Source: Streptomyces sp. NBC_00358
Lineage (GTDB): Bacteria > Actinomycetota > Actinomycetes > Streptomycetales > Streptomycetaceae
DNA length: 64,000 nt
Direction: 5' to 3'
Assembly (NCBI RefSeq): GCF_036099295.1
Contig: NZ_CP107976.1
Span: 6,448,001 to 6,512,000, forward strand
Numbering within the stretch: the stretch's first letter is position 1; every line of letters starts with the position of its first letter. Shown here in pieces: positions 8,528-16,451 of the stretch. The notes under the pieces were generated by a model. The model was not told the origin of the DNA. It worked only from the letters and a program-made list of their open reading frames with translations, and searched no databases. The translations under genes and the position numbers were made by a program.

Positions 8528-8698
8528 TTATGGGCCGTATCCGTCGTTCGCGCCTTGGGTGTCGCCGGCGTGGTCGTCGCGGCCGACGATCGTCCATGGG
8601 CGCATCACGTCGCCGTCCTCGTGTTCCAGGCGGTGGCAGTCGTCCGGTTCGAGGACGAGCGCGGCGGGCGCATTGCGCTGGGGCGGGCCGGGACAGCC
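8528..8698 (-). pseudogene. Multicopper oxidase C-terminal remnant
   Basis: Reading the minus strand up to a TAA at 8528-8530 gives an open frame with no start. It contains PDDCHRLEHEDGDVMRPW, which matches the C-terminal copper-site signature of CotA/phenoxazinone-synthase-type multicopper oxidases (HCHxLEHEDxxMMRP), with the first His changed to Asp. The tail is GRDDHAGDTQGANDGYGP. The frame runs into the neighbouring gene at 8700, so only about 55 residues survive. I infer a truncated, dead gene. Confidence 0.65.
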
Positions 8699-8699
8699 C

Positions 8700-9026
8700 T
8701 CAGGTGTCGCGCGTGTGCTTCAGGCGCATCCGTGCGTCGACCTTGTCCGGCGAGGCGACCTCCGACCAGAAGCGGTGGCCGGAGACGAACACGGTGAGCT
8801 CGAACTCGCGTCGGCGGAGCTTCTCGACCTCGGCCTGTTCGTCCGCGGTCCAGCCGGGGGAGGCGGGGCGCTCCACCTTGCGCCAGCCGCCGGTGTCACT
8901 GAAGCCGTCCAGCGGTTCCACCGACCAGGGGAGCCGTTTCAGCAGGGCCAGTAGCTCGGCCCGGACCTGATGCAGCTCCTCCTGACCGGCGAGGAGGTCA
9001 CTCGGAAAGTCGTAGGTCACAGCCAC
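8700..9026 (-). CDS. Conserved hypothetical protein, 108 residues
   Basis: It starts MAVTYDFPSDLLAGQEE with a helical N-terminal half rich in Leu and Glu, then a basic region (KLRRREFEL) and the end FWSEVASPDKVDARMRLKHTRDT. There is no signal peptide, membrane segment or recognised motif; it is probably a small soluble protein. Similar short proteins are common hypothetical genes in Streptomyces. It sits next to the oxidase remnant and may be part of the same accessory patch. Confidence 0.65.
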   Translation of the reverse strand: MAVTYDFPSDLLAGQEELHQVRAELLALLKRLPWSVEPLDGFSDTGGWRKVERPASPGWTADEQAEVEKLRRREFELTVFVSGHRFWSEVASPDKVDARMRLKHTRDT

Positions 9027-9189
9027 ACGGCAATGCTACGCCTGTTCGATTTTGCGATGCGAGCTCCTTCTGGGACTTCACGCGAACGGGTGTTCCGAAC
9101 GGGCGTTCGTGTGGCGTGTGGCCTGCGGGAATGGCCTATCCCCTGAGTTCCGCCCTGGGTTGCGCTCGCCCCGTCGGGCGTCGCGGCTC

Positions 9190-9400
9190 CCCGCCTCCGG
9201 CCGTGACGGCCCCTCGCGCCCGGCCGTCACGGCCCCCCCACGCCAGGGTGCCGGGGCCCCCACGCCAGGGTGCCGGGGCTCCCGGCGTCAGGCCGTCACG
9301 CTCGCTCGCGCCAGGGCGTCGCGGCTCCCCGCGCCCGGCCGTCACGGCCCCCCGTGTCCAGCCGTCACGGCCCCCCGTTCCAGGCGAGCGTGCCTCTCCG
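9190..9400. repeat. GC-rich degenerate direct repeats
   Basis: The gene-free 450-bp spacer before the MarR gene has mixed repeats: CACGCCAGGGTGCCGGGGC twice (9239-9257 and 9261-9279) and GCCGTCACGGCCCCCC three times (near 9223, 9339 and 9361). Spacing is irregular, so this is not a CRISPR array. No gene is visible in it. Confidence 0.65.
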
Positions 9401-9422
9401 CGTCCGGACAAGTTGCCCAGGT

Positions 9423-9452
9423 GAAACTGCACAGTCTCAACTGGACAGTTTC
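9423..9452. promoter_or_regulatory. Candidate MarR operator
   Basis: GAAACTG (9423-9429) and CAGTTTC (9446-9452) form an inverted repeat. Nested inside is a second one, CAGT-CTCA-ACTG (9432-9443). It lies 24 bp upstream of the MarR start, where autoregulation by the MarR protein would be expected. Confidence 0.55.
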
Positions 9453-9476
9453 GGCTGAGCGATCTACGGTGGCCCT

Positions 9477-9941
9477 ATGGATCAGAGCGGCAACCGACGG
9501 AGCGATGCGGGCGTCTCGGATTCCGCGGCGCGTGCCGCGCAGGATCTGCGGGTCGCGTTCAGCCTGCTCCGGCGGCGGATCCGCGAGGTCTCCGAGGCGC
9601 AGGACCTCACACCCTCCCAGATCTCCGCGCTCACCCTGGTGAGCAAGAGCGGGGCCGCGACGGCCAGTGCGCTGGCGGCTGTCGAGGGAGTGCGACCGCA
9701 GTCGATGGCCGCCACGCTCGCGGCCCTCGACCAGTACGGGCTCATTCAGCGCAACCCGGACCCCGGGGACGGCCGGCGCCAGTTGGTCACCCTCACGGAC
9801 GCCGGGCGCGAGCGCGTCGAAGGCACCCGGCAGGCCCGCTCCGAGTGGCTCGCCCGGGCCTTCGAGGAGCGGTGCACGGAGGACGAGCGGCAGACGATCA
9901 TCGAGGCGATGACCCTCCTGGAACGGCTCACCCGGTCGTGA
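9477..9941 (+). CDS. MarR-family transcriptional regulator
   Basis: The 154-residue length and layout fit MarR: N-terminal dimer helices (AQDLRVAFSLLRRRIREV), a winged helix-turn-helix (TPSQISALTLV, ASALAAVEGVRPQSMAATLA) and the wing RNPDPGDGRRQLVTLTDAG. It overlaps the next gene by four bases (GTGA at 9938-9941), so it is translationally coupled to the MFS pump. By analogy with MarR-pump pairs it probably represses this operon until a phenolic or drug-like ligand binds. Overlapping palindromes upstream are the likely operator. Confidence 0.92.
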   Translation: MDQSGNRRSDAGVSDSAARAAQDLRVAFSLLRRRIREVSEAQDLTPSQISALTLVSKSGAATASALAAVEGVRPQSMAATLAALDQYGLIQRNPDPGDGRRQLVTLTDAGRERVEGTRQARSEWLARAFEERCTEDERQTIIEAMTLLERLTRS

Positions 9942-11380
9942 TACCCACGCTCCGGGACTGGTTCCAGCAGCGCCTCACCCCCGCCCGCCACCGCCCGCCC
10001 GACCGCTTCGACCGCCGGCTGATCGCCCCGATGGTCCTCGGGTCCGTGCTGAACCCGGTCAACTCCTCCATGATCGCGGTGGCGTTGGTGCCGATCGGCA
10101 GAGCGCTGGGAGCGTCGCCCGCGGAGACCGCGTGGCTGGTCTCCGGGCTCTACCTCGCCACCGCGGTGGGACAGCCCGTCATCGGACGGCTCGTCGACCT
10201 GTACGGCCCCCGACGCCTCTACCTCGCCGGTACGGCCATGGTGGGCGTCGCCGGACTCCTCGGCGCCCTCTCCCCGAACCTCGGCGCACTGGTCGCCGCC
10301 CGGGTACTGCTCGGATTCGGCACCTCCGCCGCGTACCCCGCCGCGATGCACCTCACCCGCAGCGAGGCCGAACGCACCGGACGGAACAGCCCGGCCGGTG
10401 TGCTGACCGCGCTCGCCGTCTCCGCCCAGACCGTCGCCGTGGTCGGCCCAACCCTGGGCGGCCTGCTCATCGGCGCGGGCGGCTGGCGCACCATCTTCCT
10501 CGTCAACGTGCCCCTGTCCCTGGCCTGCCTGGTCCTCGGATCGCTACGGCTGCCCAAGGTCACGAAGCCGACGGCGGACCCGGCGACGCGGGACCGCCCG
10601 CACCCGTCCGCCGCGCGGAGCGTCGACCTGGTCGGCATGGCACTGTTCACCGCCCTGCTCGTCTCGCTGATGCTGTTCCTGATGAGACCGCGGGCCGCCG
10701 ACTGGTATCTGCCGGTACTCGCGTTCGCCGCCGGGTGCGGCTTCGCCCGGCGGGAACTCCGGATTCCGGAACCGTTCATCGACCTGCGGGTGCTCGGTGG
10801 CAACGGGCCCATGCTGGCCACCTTCCTGCGCCAGTTCCTCAGCTACACCACCGCCTACGCCTTCCTCTACGGGTTCACCCAGTGGATGGAGGAGGGGCAC
10901 GGGCTGCACGCGGCCGGCGCCGGGCTCGTCCTGCTGCCCCTGTCGCTGAGCGGACTCCTCGTCTCCGGGCTCACGGGGCGACGGGAAGCCGTCCGCGGCA
11001 AGCTGGTGGTCGGGAGTCTGGTCCAGATCGCCGGATGCGTGGTGCTGCTGACCCTGAACGCGGACAGCGCGATCTGGCTGCTGGCCGGCGTCGGCGCCCT
11101 CATGGGTGTTCCGCAGGGTCTCAATGGCCTGGCCAATCAGAATGCCCTGTACCGGCAGGCCGACGCCGCCCGGATGGGCTCCGCGGCCGGACTGCTGCGC
11201 ACCTTCACCTACCTCGGCGCGATGGCCGCCTCCGCGGCCGACGCCGCCTTCTTCACGCACGGCGCCGACACCGGCGGCCTGCACCATCTGGCCCTGTTCA
11301 TGCTCGCCGGAGCAGTGCTGCTCCTGGCGGCGACCCTCGTCGACCGATCCCTTCGCGATCTCGCACCCCGAAAGGCCTGA
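9938..11380 (+). CDS. MFS multidrug-type efflux transporter
   Basis: It begins at GTG 9938 inside the MarR stop (GTGA). The 480 residues contain many hydrophobic helices and the MFS motif A equivalent GRLVDLYGPRRLYLAG after helix 2, with NSSMIAVALVPIGRALGASP in helix 1, typical of DHA2-type proton-driven drug exporters. The end is short and basic (DLAPRKA). The isochorismatase-like gene starts 2 bp downstream. The substrate is unknown, but coupling to MarR and a hydrolase suggests export or detoxification of an aromatic or amide compound. Confidence 0.9.
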   Translation: MIPTLRDWFQQRLTPARHRPPDRFDRRLIAPMVLGSVLNPVNSSMIAVALVPIGRALGASPAETAWLVSGLYLATAVGQPVIGRLVDLYGPRRLYLAGTAMVGVAGLLGALSPNLGALVAARVLLGFGTSAAYPAAMHLTRSEAERTGRNSPAGVLTALAVSAQTVAVVGPTLGGLLIGAGGWRTIFLVNVPLSLACLVLGSLRLPKVTKPTADPATRDRPHPSAARSVDLVGMALFTALLVSLMLFLMRPRAADWYLPVLAFAAGCGFARRELRIPEPFIDLRVLGGNGPMLATFLRQFLSYTTAYAFLYGFTQWMEEGHGLHAAGAGLVLLPLSLSGLLVSGLTGRREAVRGKLVVGSLVQIAGCVVLLTLNADSAIWLLAGVGALMGVPQGLNGLANQNALYRQADAARMGSAAGLLRTFTYLGAMAASAADAAFFTHGADTGGLHHLALFMLAGAVLLLAATLVDRSLRDLAPRKA

Positions 11381-11382
11381 CC

Positions 11383-11970
11383 ATGGCAGTCACCACGCTC
11401 GACCCCCGTACCGCGCTCGTCCTGATCGACCTCCAGCACGGCATCGTCGGCAACCCGGGCCTCGCCCCGAACGCCGCCGCCGACGTCGTGGAGCGGTCCG
11501 TCCGGCTCGCGGACGCCTTCCGCGGCCACGATCTCCCGGTCGTCCTCGTACGGGTCACCGCCGCCGCCGACGGCGCGGACGCCCTGCGCGGCCGCATCGA
11601 CGGCCCGAGCCGCGGCGGCGCCTTCCCCGAGGGCTGGGACGTCATCGTCGACGAACTGGCCGGGCACCCCGGGGACATCACGGTGACCAAGCGGAACTGG
11701 GGCGCCTTCTACGGCACCGACCTCGACCTGCAGCTGCGCCGCCGCGGGATCACCCAGATCGTGCTGGCCGGCATCGCCACCAGCATCGGCGTGGAGTCCT
11801 CCGCCCGCGCCGCCCACGAGCACGGCTACCACGTCACCCTCGCCACCGACGCCATGTCCGACCTCGACCCCGAGACGCACCGCAACAGCGTCGAGCGGAT
11901 CTTCCCCCGCCTCGGCGAGAGCGGCACGACCGACGAGATCGTCGAGCTGCTCGACAAGACCCGGGCCTGA
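11383..11970 (+). CDS. Isochorismatase-family hydrolase lacking the catalytic Cys
   Basis: At 195 residues it fits the cysteine-hydrolase fold. The Asp is in VLIDLQHGI and the Lys in VTKRNWGAF. At the nucleophile position the protein reads GIATSIGVESSAR, so the usual Cys is Gly. In amidase members (nicotinamidase, N-carbamoylsarcosine amidase) the Cys is essential, whereas PhzD-type isochorismatases work without it. This one is therefore more likely to act on a vinyl-ether-type substrate, or to be a related enzyme without covalent catalysis. It starts 2 bp after the MFS stop, in the MarR-controlled operon. Confidence 0.88.
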   Translation: MAVTTLDPRTALVLIDLQHGIVGNPGLAPNAAADVVERSVRLADAFRGHDLPVVLVRVTAAADGADALRGRIDGPSRGGAFPEGWDVIVDELAGHPGDITVTKRNWGAFYGTDLDLQLRRRGITQIVLAGIATSIGVESSARAAHEHGYHVTLATDAMSDLDPETHRNSVERIFPRLGESGTTDEIVELLDKTRA

Positions 11971-12008
11971 GCGGCCGACTCCCGAGGGCCGGCGCTACCT
12001 TGGGGTCC

Positions 12009-12920
12009 GTGACCCTGGATGATCTTCGTGTGTTCGTCGCCGTCTGCCGGGCCGGGAGCCTGAGCGCCGTGGCCCGGGAGCTGGGCTGTACGCAGTCGGC
12101 GGTGAGCCAGCACGTGCGCCGGCTGGAACGAGAGGTCGGGGTCGGGCTCGTCGAGCGGCAGTCCCGCGGGGTGGTGCCCACCCGCGCGGGGCGGGTCCTC
12201 GAACGGGCCGCCGCCGACGGGATCGCCGGCCTCGACCTCGCGCTGCGCCGGCTCGACGAGTTGGCGCGCGGGGGCGGCGGGACAGTGCGGATCGCCACCG
12301 GCGGAACCACCGTGCGGCACTTCATGGCCGAGGCCGTGGTCGCGTTCCGGAGGCAATACCCCAAGGTGAGCCTGGAGTTCCAGACCGAGAACTCCAGTCG
12401 GGGCTGTTTCGACGCGCTCGCCGACCACGGCCTCGACCTCGCCTGGATCACCCTCGGGCCGCCCGTGCGCGGAGTCGAGCAACGGGCTGTCGCCGAACTC
12501 CCCTGGGTGCTCGCCGTACGCGCCGACGACGAACTCGCCGGGCGGGAGCGGATCGAGGCGGAGGAGCTGGCCGGCCTGCGGATCGTCGGACTGCCGGAGA
12601 ACTCCACCTCGCGCGCCCATCTCGACTCCGCCTACCGGGAGTTGGGAATACCCCTGGGCGCCTCCGACACCAGCGTCGCCGACTGGGACACCGCGATCCT
12701 GCTCGCCGAACTCGGCCTCGGCCACGCTGTCGTGCCCGCCCTGCCGGGCCTGCGCGGGCCCGGACGCCCAGACCTCCGTTTCCTTCCCGTGCCGGCGCTG
12801 CCGCCGCTCACGGTCGGCTGGGCGGTACGGCGATGGGACGCCCTGTCACCCGTCGCCCACGCCTTCGCCGACACGGTGACCCGGTACTGCGCGGGCGCCG
12901 GAACAACGGCAGAGGACTGA
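12009..12920 (+). CDS. LysR-family transcriptional regulator
   Basis: Start GTG 12009. The N-terminal helix-turn-helix is clear (LRVFVAVCRAGSLSAVAREL, then CTQSAVSQHVRRLEREVG), followed by the periplasmic-binding-type effector domain (GTVRIATGG onward). Length 303 is normal. It sits 38 bp after the hydrolase gene on the same strand rather than divergent, so it may be cotranscribed with the MarR operon or have its own promoter in the gap. Confidence 0.92.
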   Translation: MTLDDLRVFVAVCRAGSLSAVARELGCTQSAVSQHVRRLEREVGVGLVERQSRGVVPTRAGRVLERAAADGIAGLDLALRRLDELARGGGGTVRIATGGTTVRHFMAEAVVAFRRQYPKVSLEFQTENSSRGCFDALADHGLDLAWITLGPPVRGVEQRAVAELPWVLAVRADDELAGRERIEAEELAGLRIVGLPENSTSRAHLDSAYRELGIPLGASDTSVADWDTAILLAELGLGHAVVPALPGLRGPGRPDLRFLPVPALPPLTVGWAVRRWDALSPVAHAFADTVTRYCAGAGTTAED

Positions 12921-13119
12921 TGCCCGCAGTCGCCCCGGCCACCCCCGCAGCCCCGCTCACCGCACCCGCTCTGCTTCACCGCACGGGCCGAGCTTGCCGC
13001 CCCGGACGCGATCGGGCGCCCTCTCCGCCTCGCGGTCCCGGATGTCACCAGGGCGCAACTCCGGTTCCATAGGCCTCGGATGCCATCGGACACCGTCTCG
13101 CCGTCGTGTCGTCTCGCCG

Positions 13120-14034
13120 TCAGTGGTCCGTGCCGGTGGCCGGTGTCAGCTCGCGCACCAGTCGGCCGGCCACCGGTACCGGCACCCCGGTCCGCTCCGC
13201 CGCTCGCAGCAACGCGCCGCCGATCGCGTCGAGTTCGAGGGTGCGGCCCGCCTCGGCGTCACGTTGCATGGAGGACTTGGTCGCTGCCGGGAAGGCGTCG
13301 TAGCGGGCGAGGGCGGCCGCCGCATCGACCGGTGCGCCGCAGGCGCGGCCGACCGCCGCCGTTTCCTCGACCAGGGCGGCCAACTCCCCACGGTGCAGCG
13401 TTCGTACGTCGCCCACCGGCACCCCGTACCGCGTCGTCAGCAGTGCGAACGGCGCGAGGAACGCCATCTTCGCCCAGAGGGCCGCCGCCTCGTCGTCCTG
13501 GACCCGGACGCCTACCCCGGCCCACTCCAGGGCTCCGGTGAGCGCGTCGACCCGCGCTCGGGGCGCCGTGTCGGCGGTCAGGTCGACCTCGGCGAACGGG
13601 CTGCCGTGCTCGATCACTCCGGGAGCGATCCGCGTCGATTCCACCCGGATCACCGCGGGGGCCACCTGCTCGGGGCGGTAGCGCTCGCGCAGCAGTGCCG
13701 GGTGCTCGACACCGTTCAGGAACGGGACGACCAGCCCCTCCTCGCCCAGGGCCTTCGCCGGGACGCGCTGCAGGGCGGAGTCCAGGGCCGTCGCCTTCAC
13801 CGCGACCAGACACACGTCGACCGGCTCACGCAGCTCGGTGTCCGCCTCCACCCGGGCCGTGAAGTCGCCGAAGCGGCCGCTGCGCACCTCGATGCCGTCC
13901 GCCGCCAGCGTCCGCGCGGTCTCGTCCCCGGCGAGACAGATCACCCGGTGGCCGGCGCGGGAAAGAAGCGCGGCCAGCAGCCCGCCGACCCCGCCCGGAC
14001 CCAGCACAGCCACCGTCAGCCCGTCGTTCGCCAT
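13120..14034 (-). CDS. panE: 2-dehydropantoate 2-reductase-type (ketopantoate reductase) protein
   Basis: The Rossmann motif AVLGPGGVGGLLAALLSRAG is at the N terminus, followed by VDVCLVAVKATALDSAL and a helical C-terminal domain with the family's Lys (ALWAKMAFLAPF) and PATKSSMQRD near the pantoate-binding site. It uses NADPH to reduce 2-dehydropantoate to pantoate in coenzyme A synthesis, but many genomes have paralogs on other 2-keto acids, so the substrate is inferred. Length 304 is standard. The spacer upstream holds an inverted repeat at 14130-14149. Confidence 0.85.
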   Translation of the reverse strand: MANDGLTVAVLGPGGVGGLLAALLSRAGHRVICLAGDETARTLAADGIEVRSGRFGDFTARVEADTELREPVDVCLVAVKATALDSALQRVPAKALGEEGLVVPFLNGVEHPALLRERYRPEQVAPAVIRVESTRIAPGVIEHGSPFAEVDLTADTAPRARVDALTGALEWAGVGVRVQDDEAAALWAKMAFLAPFALLTTRYGVPVGDVRTLHRGELAALVEETAAVGRACGAPVDAAAALARYDAFPAATKSSMQRDAEAGRTLELDAIGGALLRAAERTGVPVPVAGRLVRELTPATGTDH

Positions 14035-14129
14035 AGGTCCTCGCTCCTCCGCCCAGGGCCCCGAGCGGGGCCCCGGCGATGATCACAAGAGGCGGTCACC
14101 CGAGTCAATCCTCGGAGAACCTTGCCCAA

Positions 14130-14149
14130 ATCCAAGGATTTGCTTGGAT
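14130..14149. promoter_or_regulatory. Inverted repeat upstream of the panE-like gene
   Basis: ATCCAAG (14130-14136) and CTTGGAT (14143-14149) flank GATTTG. The stretch is AT-rich for this genome and lies about 95 bp upstream of the panE-type start, so it may be an operator for an unlinked regulator. Confidence 0.4.
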
Positions 14150-14177
14150 GTTGCGGTGAGCTAGAGGCGGGGCGCGG

Positions 14178-14942
14178 CTACGGAACCCGTACCGAGGCCC
14201 CGGGCTCCAGCAGTCGCAACCGGTCCGTGAGCCCGGCCTCCGCGAACGCCTTCGTCAGGGTCGAACCGTCCTGTGTGAAGTGGCCCCAGTGCTCGAAGTG
14301 CAGCGGCACGACCCGGGCCGCGCCCAGGATCTCCGCCGCCCGCGCCGCGTCCTCGCTGGTCAGGGTCAGCGGGGCGTCCGGCACCAGCGGGGTGCGGGCC
14401 GCCCCCGCGAACAGCACGGCCACGTCGAAGGGGCCCTCCCGGTCCGCGATCTCCCGTACGACGTCCAGGGACGCGTTGTCCCCGCTCACGTACACCTTGG
14501 GCAGTCCCTCCCCGGACAGCACGAAGCCGGTCACCTCTCCCACGAGGGGCAGCGAGCCGTCGGGCCCGTGCTGCGCCGGGACGGCCGTCACACGCAGCGC
14601 TCCGCCGTCCGGACGTGCCAGCTCGACGGACTCCCAGGGGCGCAGGGCCCGTACGGGCGCGCCGATCCGCTCGTACGCCGACGCCGTCGACAGGGTCACC
14701 GGGGCGCCCTGGAGATACCCGCGCCCTGCCGTGTCCAGGTTGTCCGGGTGCTGGTCGTGGGAGAGCAGGACGGCGTCGACGGAGCCGACCTTCTCGGCCG
14801 GCAGCGCGGGCCCGGCGGTCTTCACCAGCTTCCGTGCGCCGACGGGGTACTCGCCGGGAGCGTCGAAGGTCGGGTCGGTGAGAAGCCGCAGGCCGCCGAT
14901 CGCGATGACGGCGGTCGGACCGCCGACGTAGGTGATCTCCAT
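14178..14942 (-). CDS. MBL-fold metal-dependent hydrolase (UlaG-like)
   Basis: The start is taken at ATG 14942 (MEITYVGGPTAV), with GGAG 10 nt upstream; ATG 14951 is an alternative. The beta-lactamase-like fold is shown by YVGGPTAVIAIGGLRLLTDP, the metal motif region VLLSHDQHPDNLD, VYVSGDNASL and the late His in VVPLHFEHWGHF. Related Streptomyces proteins usually have HDHHxDN here; a Gln replaces one His, which could affect metal binding. The substrate is unknown. It lies downstream of the co-directional panE gene's promoter region and is divergent from the DUF2277 gene. Confidence 0.8.
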   Translation of the reverse strand: MEITYVGGPTAVIAIGGLRLLTDPTFDAPGEYPVGARKLVKTAGPALPAEKVGSVDAVLLSHDQHPDNLDTAGRGYLQGAPVTLSTASAYERIGAPVRALRPWESVELARPDGGALRVTAVPAQHGPDGSLPLVGEVTGFVLSGEGLPKVYVSGDNASLDVVREIADREGPFDVAVLFAGAARTPLVPDAPLTLTSEDAARAAEILGAARVVPLHFEHWGHFTQDGSTLTKAFAEAGLTDRLRLLEPGASVRVP

Positions 14943-15052
14943 TGAGGTCATGCTCCGCTCAATCAGAGGAACGGGCGGCGGTATTCCCGGCCGTCGGGCC
15001 ACTCTTCCGCGACCGGTGACCCTGACGGCGCCGGACGCGCGAGACTGGAGTC

Positions 15053-15283
15053 ATGTGCCGCAGCATCAAGACCCTTCGCCCGCCCGCGATCCCCGAGGAG
15101 GCGACCGAGGAGGAGATCCGCGCAGCCGCCCTGCAGTACGTCCGCAAGGTCTCCGGGTTCCGCGCCCCGGCCGCCCACAACCGTGAGGCCTTCGACCGTG
15201 CCGTCGAGGCGGTCGCGGCGGCCACCGCCGAGTTGCTGGACAGCCTGGAGGTCCGGGGGGCCACGGCCCAGCGCGCCGGCTAG
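15053..15283 (+). CDS. DUF2277 small protein
   Basis: The 76-residue protein begins MCRSIKTLRPP, the invariant start of DUF2277, followed by EEIRAAALQYVRKVSGFRAP and a helical end. Function is unknown; the conserved Cys next to the initiator Met is typical. It is divergent from the MBL hydrolase and convergent with the DedA gene. Confidence 0.9.
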   Translation: MCRSIKTLRPPAIPEEATEEEIRAAALQYVRKVSGFRAPAAHNREAFDRAVEAVAAATAELLDSLEVRGATAQRAG

Positions 15284-15346
15284 CCCGGCGCGCGGCACGG
15301 GGTCCCGGACACCGTCCGCGCGGCCCCAGGCCCGCGCCCCGCACCT

Positions 15347-15412
15347 GCCACGCGGGCGCCCGCGTGGCCCGCGATCCGTGCGGCGCGGGACGTCGGCCCG
15401 GCGTCCCGCGCC
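15347..15412. terminator. Two stacked hairpins between convergent genes
   Basis: A perfect 22-bp palindrome spans 15347-15368 (GCCACGCGGGC followed directly by its reverse complement). A second hairpin follows: GGCGCGGGACG (15382-15392) with CGTCCCGCGCC (15402-15412). They probably terminate both the DUF2277 and DedA transcripts. Confidence 0.6.
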
Positions 15413-15490
15413 CCGGCCCCGGGCTCCGCATCCGCAGTCACGCGGCCCGTACGTCCGTGTGGTCCGCGGCACGTCCCCGCGGGCCGCGGC

Positions 15491-16123
15491 TCAGGCGCTG
15501 GTGGCCGGTTCCCGTGTCGCGGGTCGGCGTACGAGGTAGGCCGCGCCCGCTCCCGCGACGAACAGTGCCCCGAACGAGACGCCCGTCGCGAGCCAGGTGG
15601 CGCCCAGCCACTGGCCGCCGAAGTAGCCGAGGGCCACGCTGTAACCGGCCCAGGCCAGTCCGGCGAGGACGGACCAGGGCAGGAACTCGCGGACCCGGCG
15701 GTGCGCGGCGCCCGCGCCGAGCGAGACGACCGAGCGGCCCGCCGGGGCGAAACGGGCGACGACGACGAGCACGCCGCGGGCCCCGCCGCCACGGGCCAGG
15801 ACCTCGCCGAGACGTTCCTGCGCCTTGGTCAGGCGGCGGGAGCGGGCGATGGCGCGATCCAGGCGGTCGCCGCCGCGCCAGGCGAGGCGGTACGCCACCA
15901 GGTCGCCGAGGACCGAGGCCGTGGCCGCGCAGAGGGTGAGCGCCGCGATGTCGGGCACGGCGTGCGGAACGGCACCGGTGGCGGAGCCGGCCGCGGCCGT
16001 CGCGGCCGTGATGACCAGGACGCCGCTCGGCAGTACCGGCAGGAACACATCAAGAAGGACGGACACGGCCACCGCCGCGTAGATCCATGGGCTGCCCGTC
16101 AGCGCCCCCACACTCTCCAGCAC
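15491..16123 (-). CDS. DedA-family membrane protein
   Basis: GTG 16123 is chosen as start because GGGGAG lies 8 nt upstream (16132-16137) and the translation then opens MLESVGALTGSPWIYAAVAV, a typical DedA beginning. Landmarks include the membrane-reentrant region DVFLPVLPSGVLVITAA, GDLVAYRLAWRGG and VVARFAPAGRSVVSLGAG, which corresponds to the conserved F/xRxxPxxR-G segment. DedA proteins are proton-dependent membrane proteins; some flip polyprenyl phosphate. Length 210 is normal. Confidence 0.9.
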   Translation of the reverse strand: MLESVGALTGSPWIYAAVAVSVLLDVFLPVLPSGVLVITAATAAAGSATGAVPHAVPDIAALTLCAATASVLGDLVAYRLAWRGGDRLDRAIARSRRLTKAQERLGEVLARGGGARGVLVVVARFAPAGRSVVSLGAGAAHRRVREFLPWSVLAGLAWAGYSVALGYFGGQWLGATWLATGVSFGALFVAGAGAAYLVRRPATREPATSA

Positions 16124-16407
16124 CCGAAACTCTCCCCTGAATCCCCCGTGAGCACGACCGAGCCGCGACTCCCGGGGGAGGGGCGGGGGACGGCCTGTGA
16201 CAGCCATACAGCGTACGCCGCGGATGGGACAGAAGATCCTCGGGGGGCGCATGTGTCGGTCACGTCACGTTCCCGCGCCCGCACGCTCCGGTACCCGGCG
16301 GGGCGTCGATTTCCGCTGTGTGCGCCTATGTCCACCGTCCGCCATGGGCTCGGGCGGTGATCCGCGTGCCCGGCCCCGCCGTCGGGACGAGCGGCCCGGA
16401 CGCGACG

Positions 16408-16438
16408 GCGCCCGCCTCCGTGGGGCGGGGGCGGGCGC
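16408..16438 (-). terminator. Terminator of the DoxX gene
   Basis: GCGCCCGCC (16408-16416) pairs with GGCGGGCGC (16430-16438), 14 bp beyond the DoxX stop on the minus strand. Confidence 0.7.
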
Positions 16439-16451
16439 TTTCGTGCGGGGG

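Noticed and set aside
9190..9400. CRISPR-like array
   Set aside because: Repeat units are GC-rich, of mixed length and irregular spacing, and there are no unique uniform spacers or cas genes.
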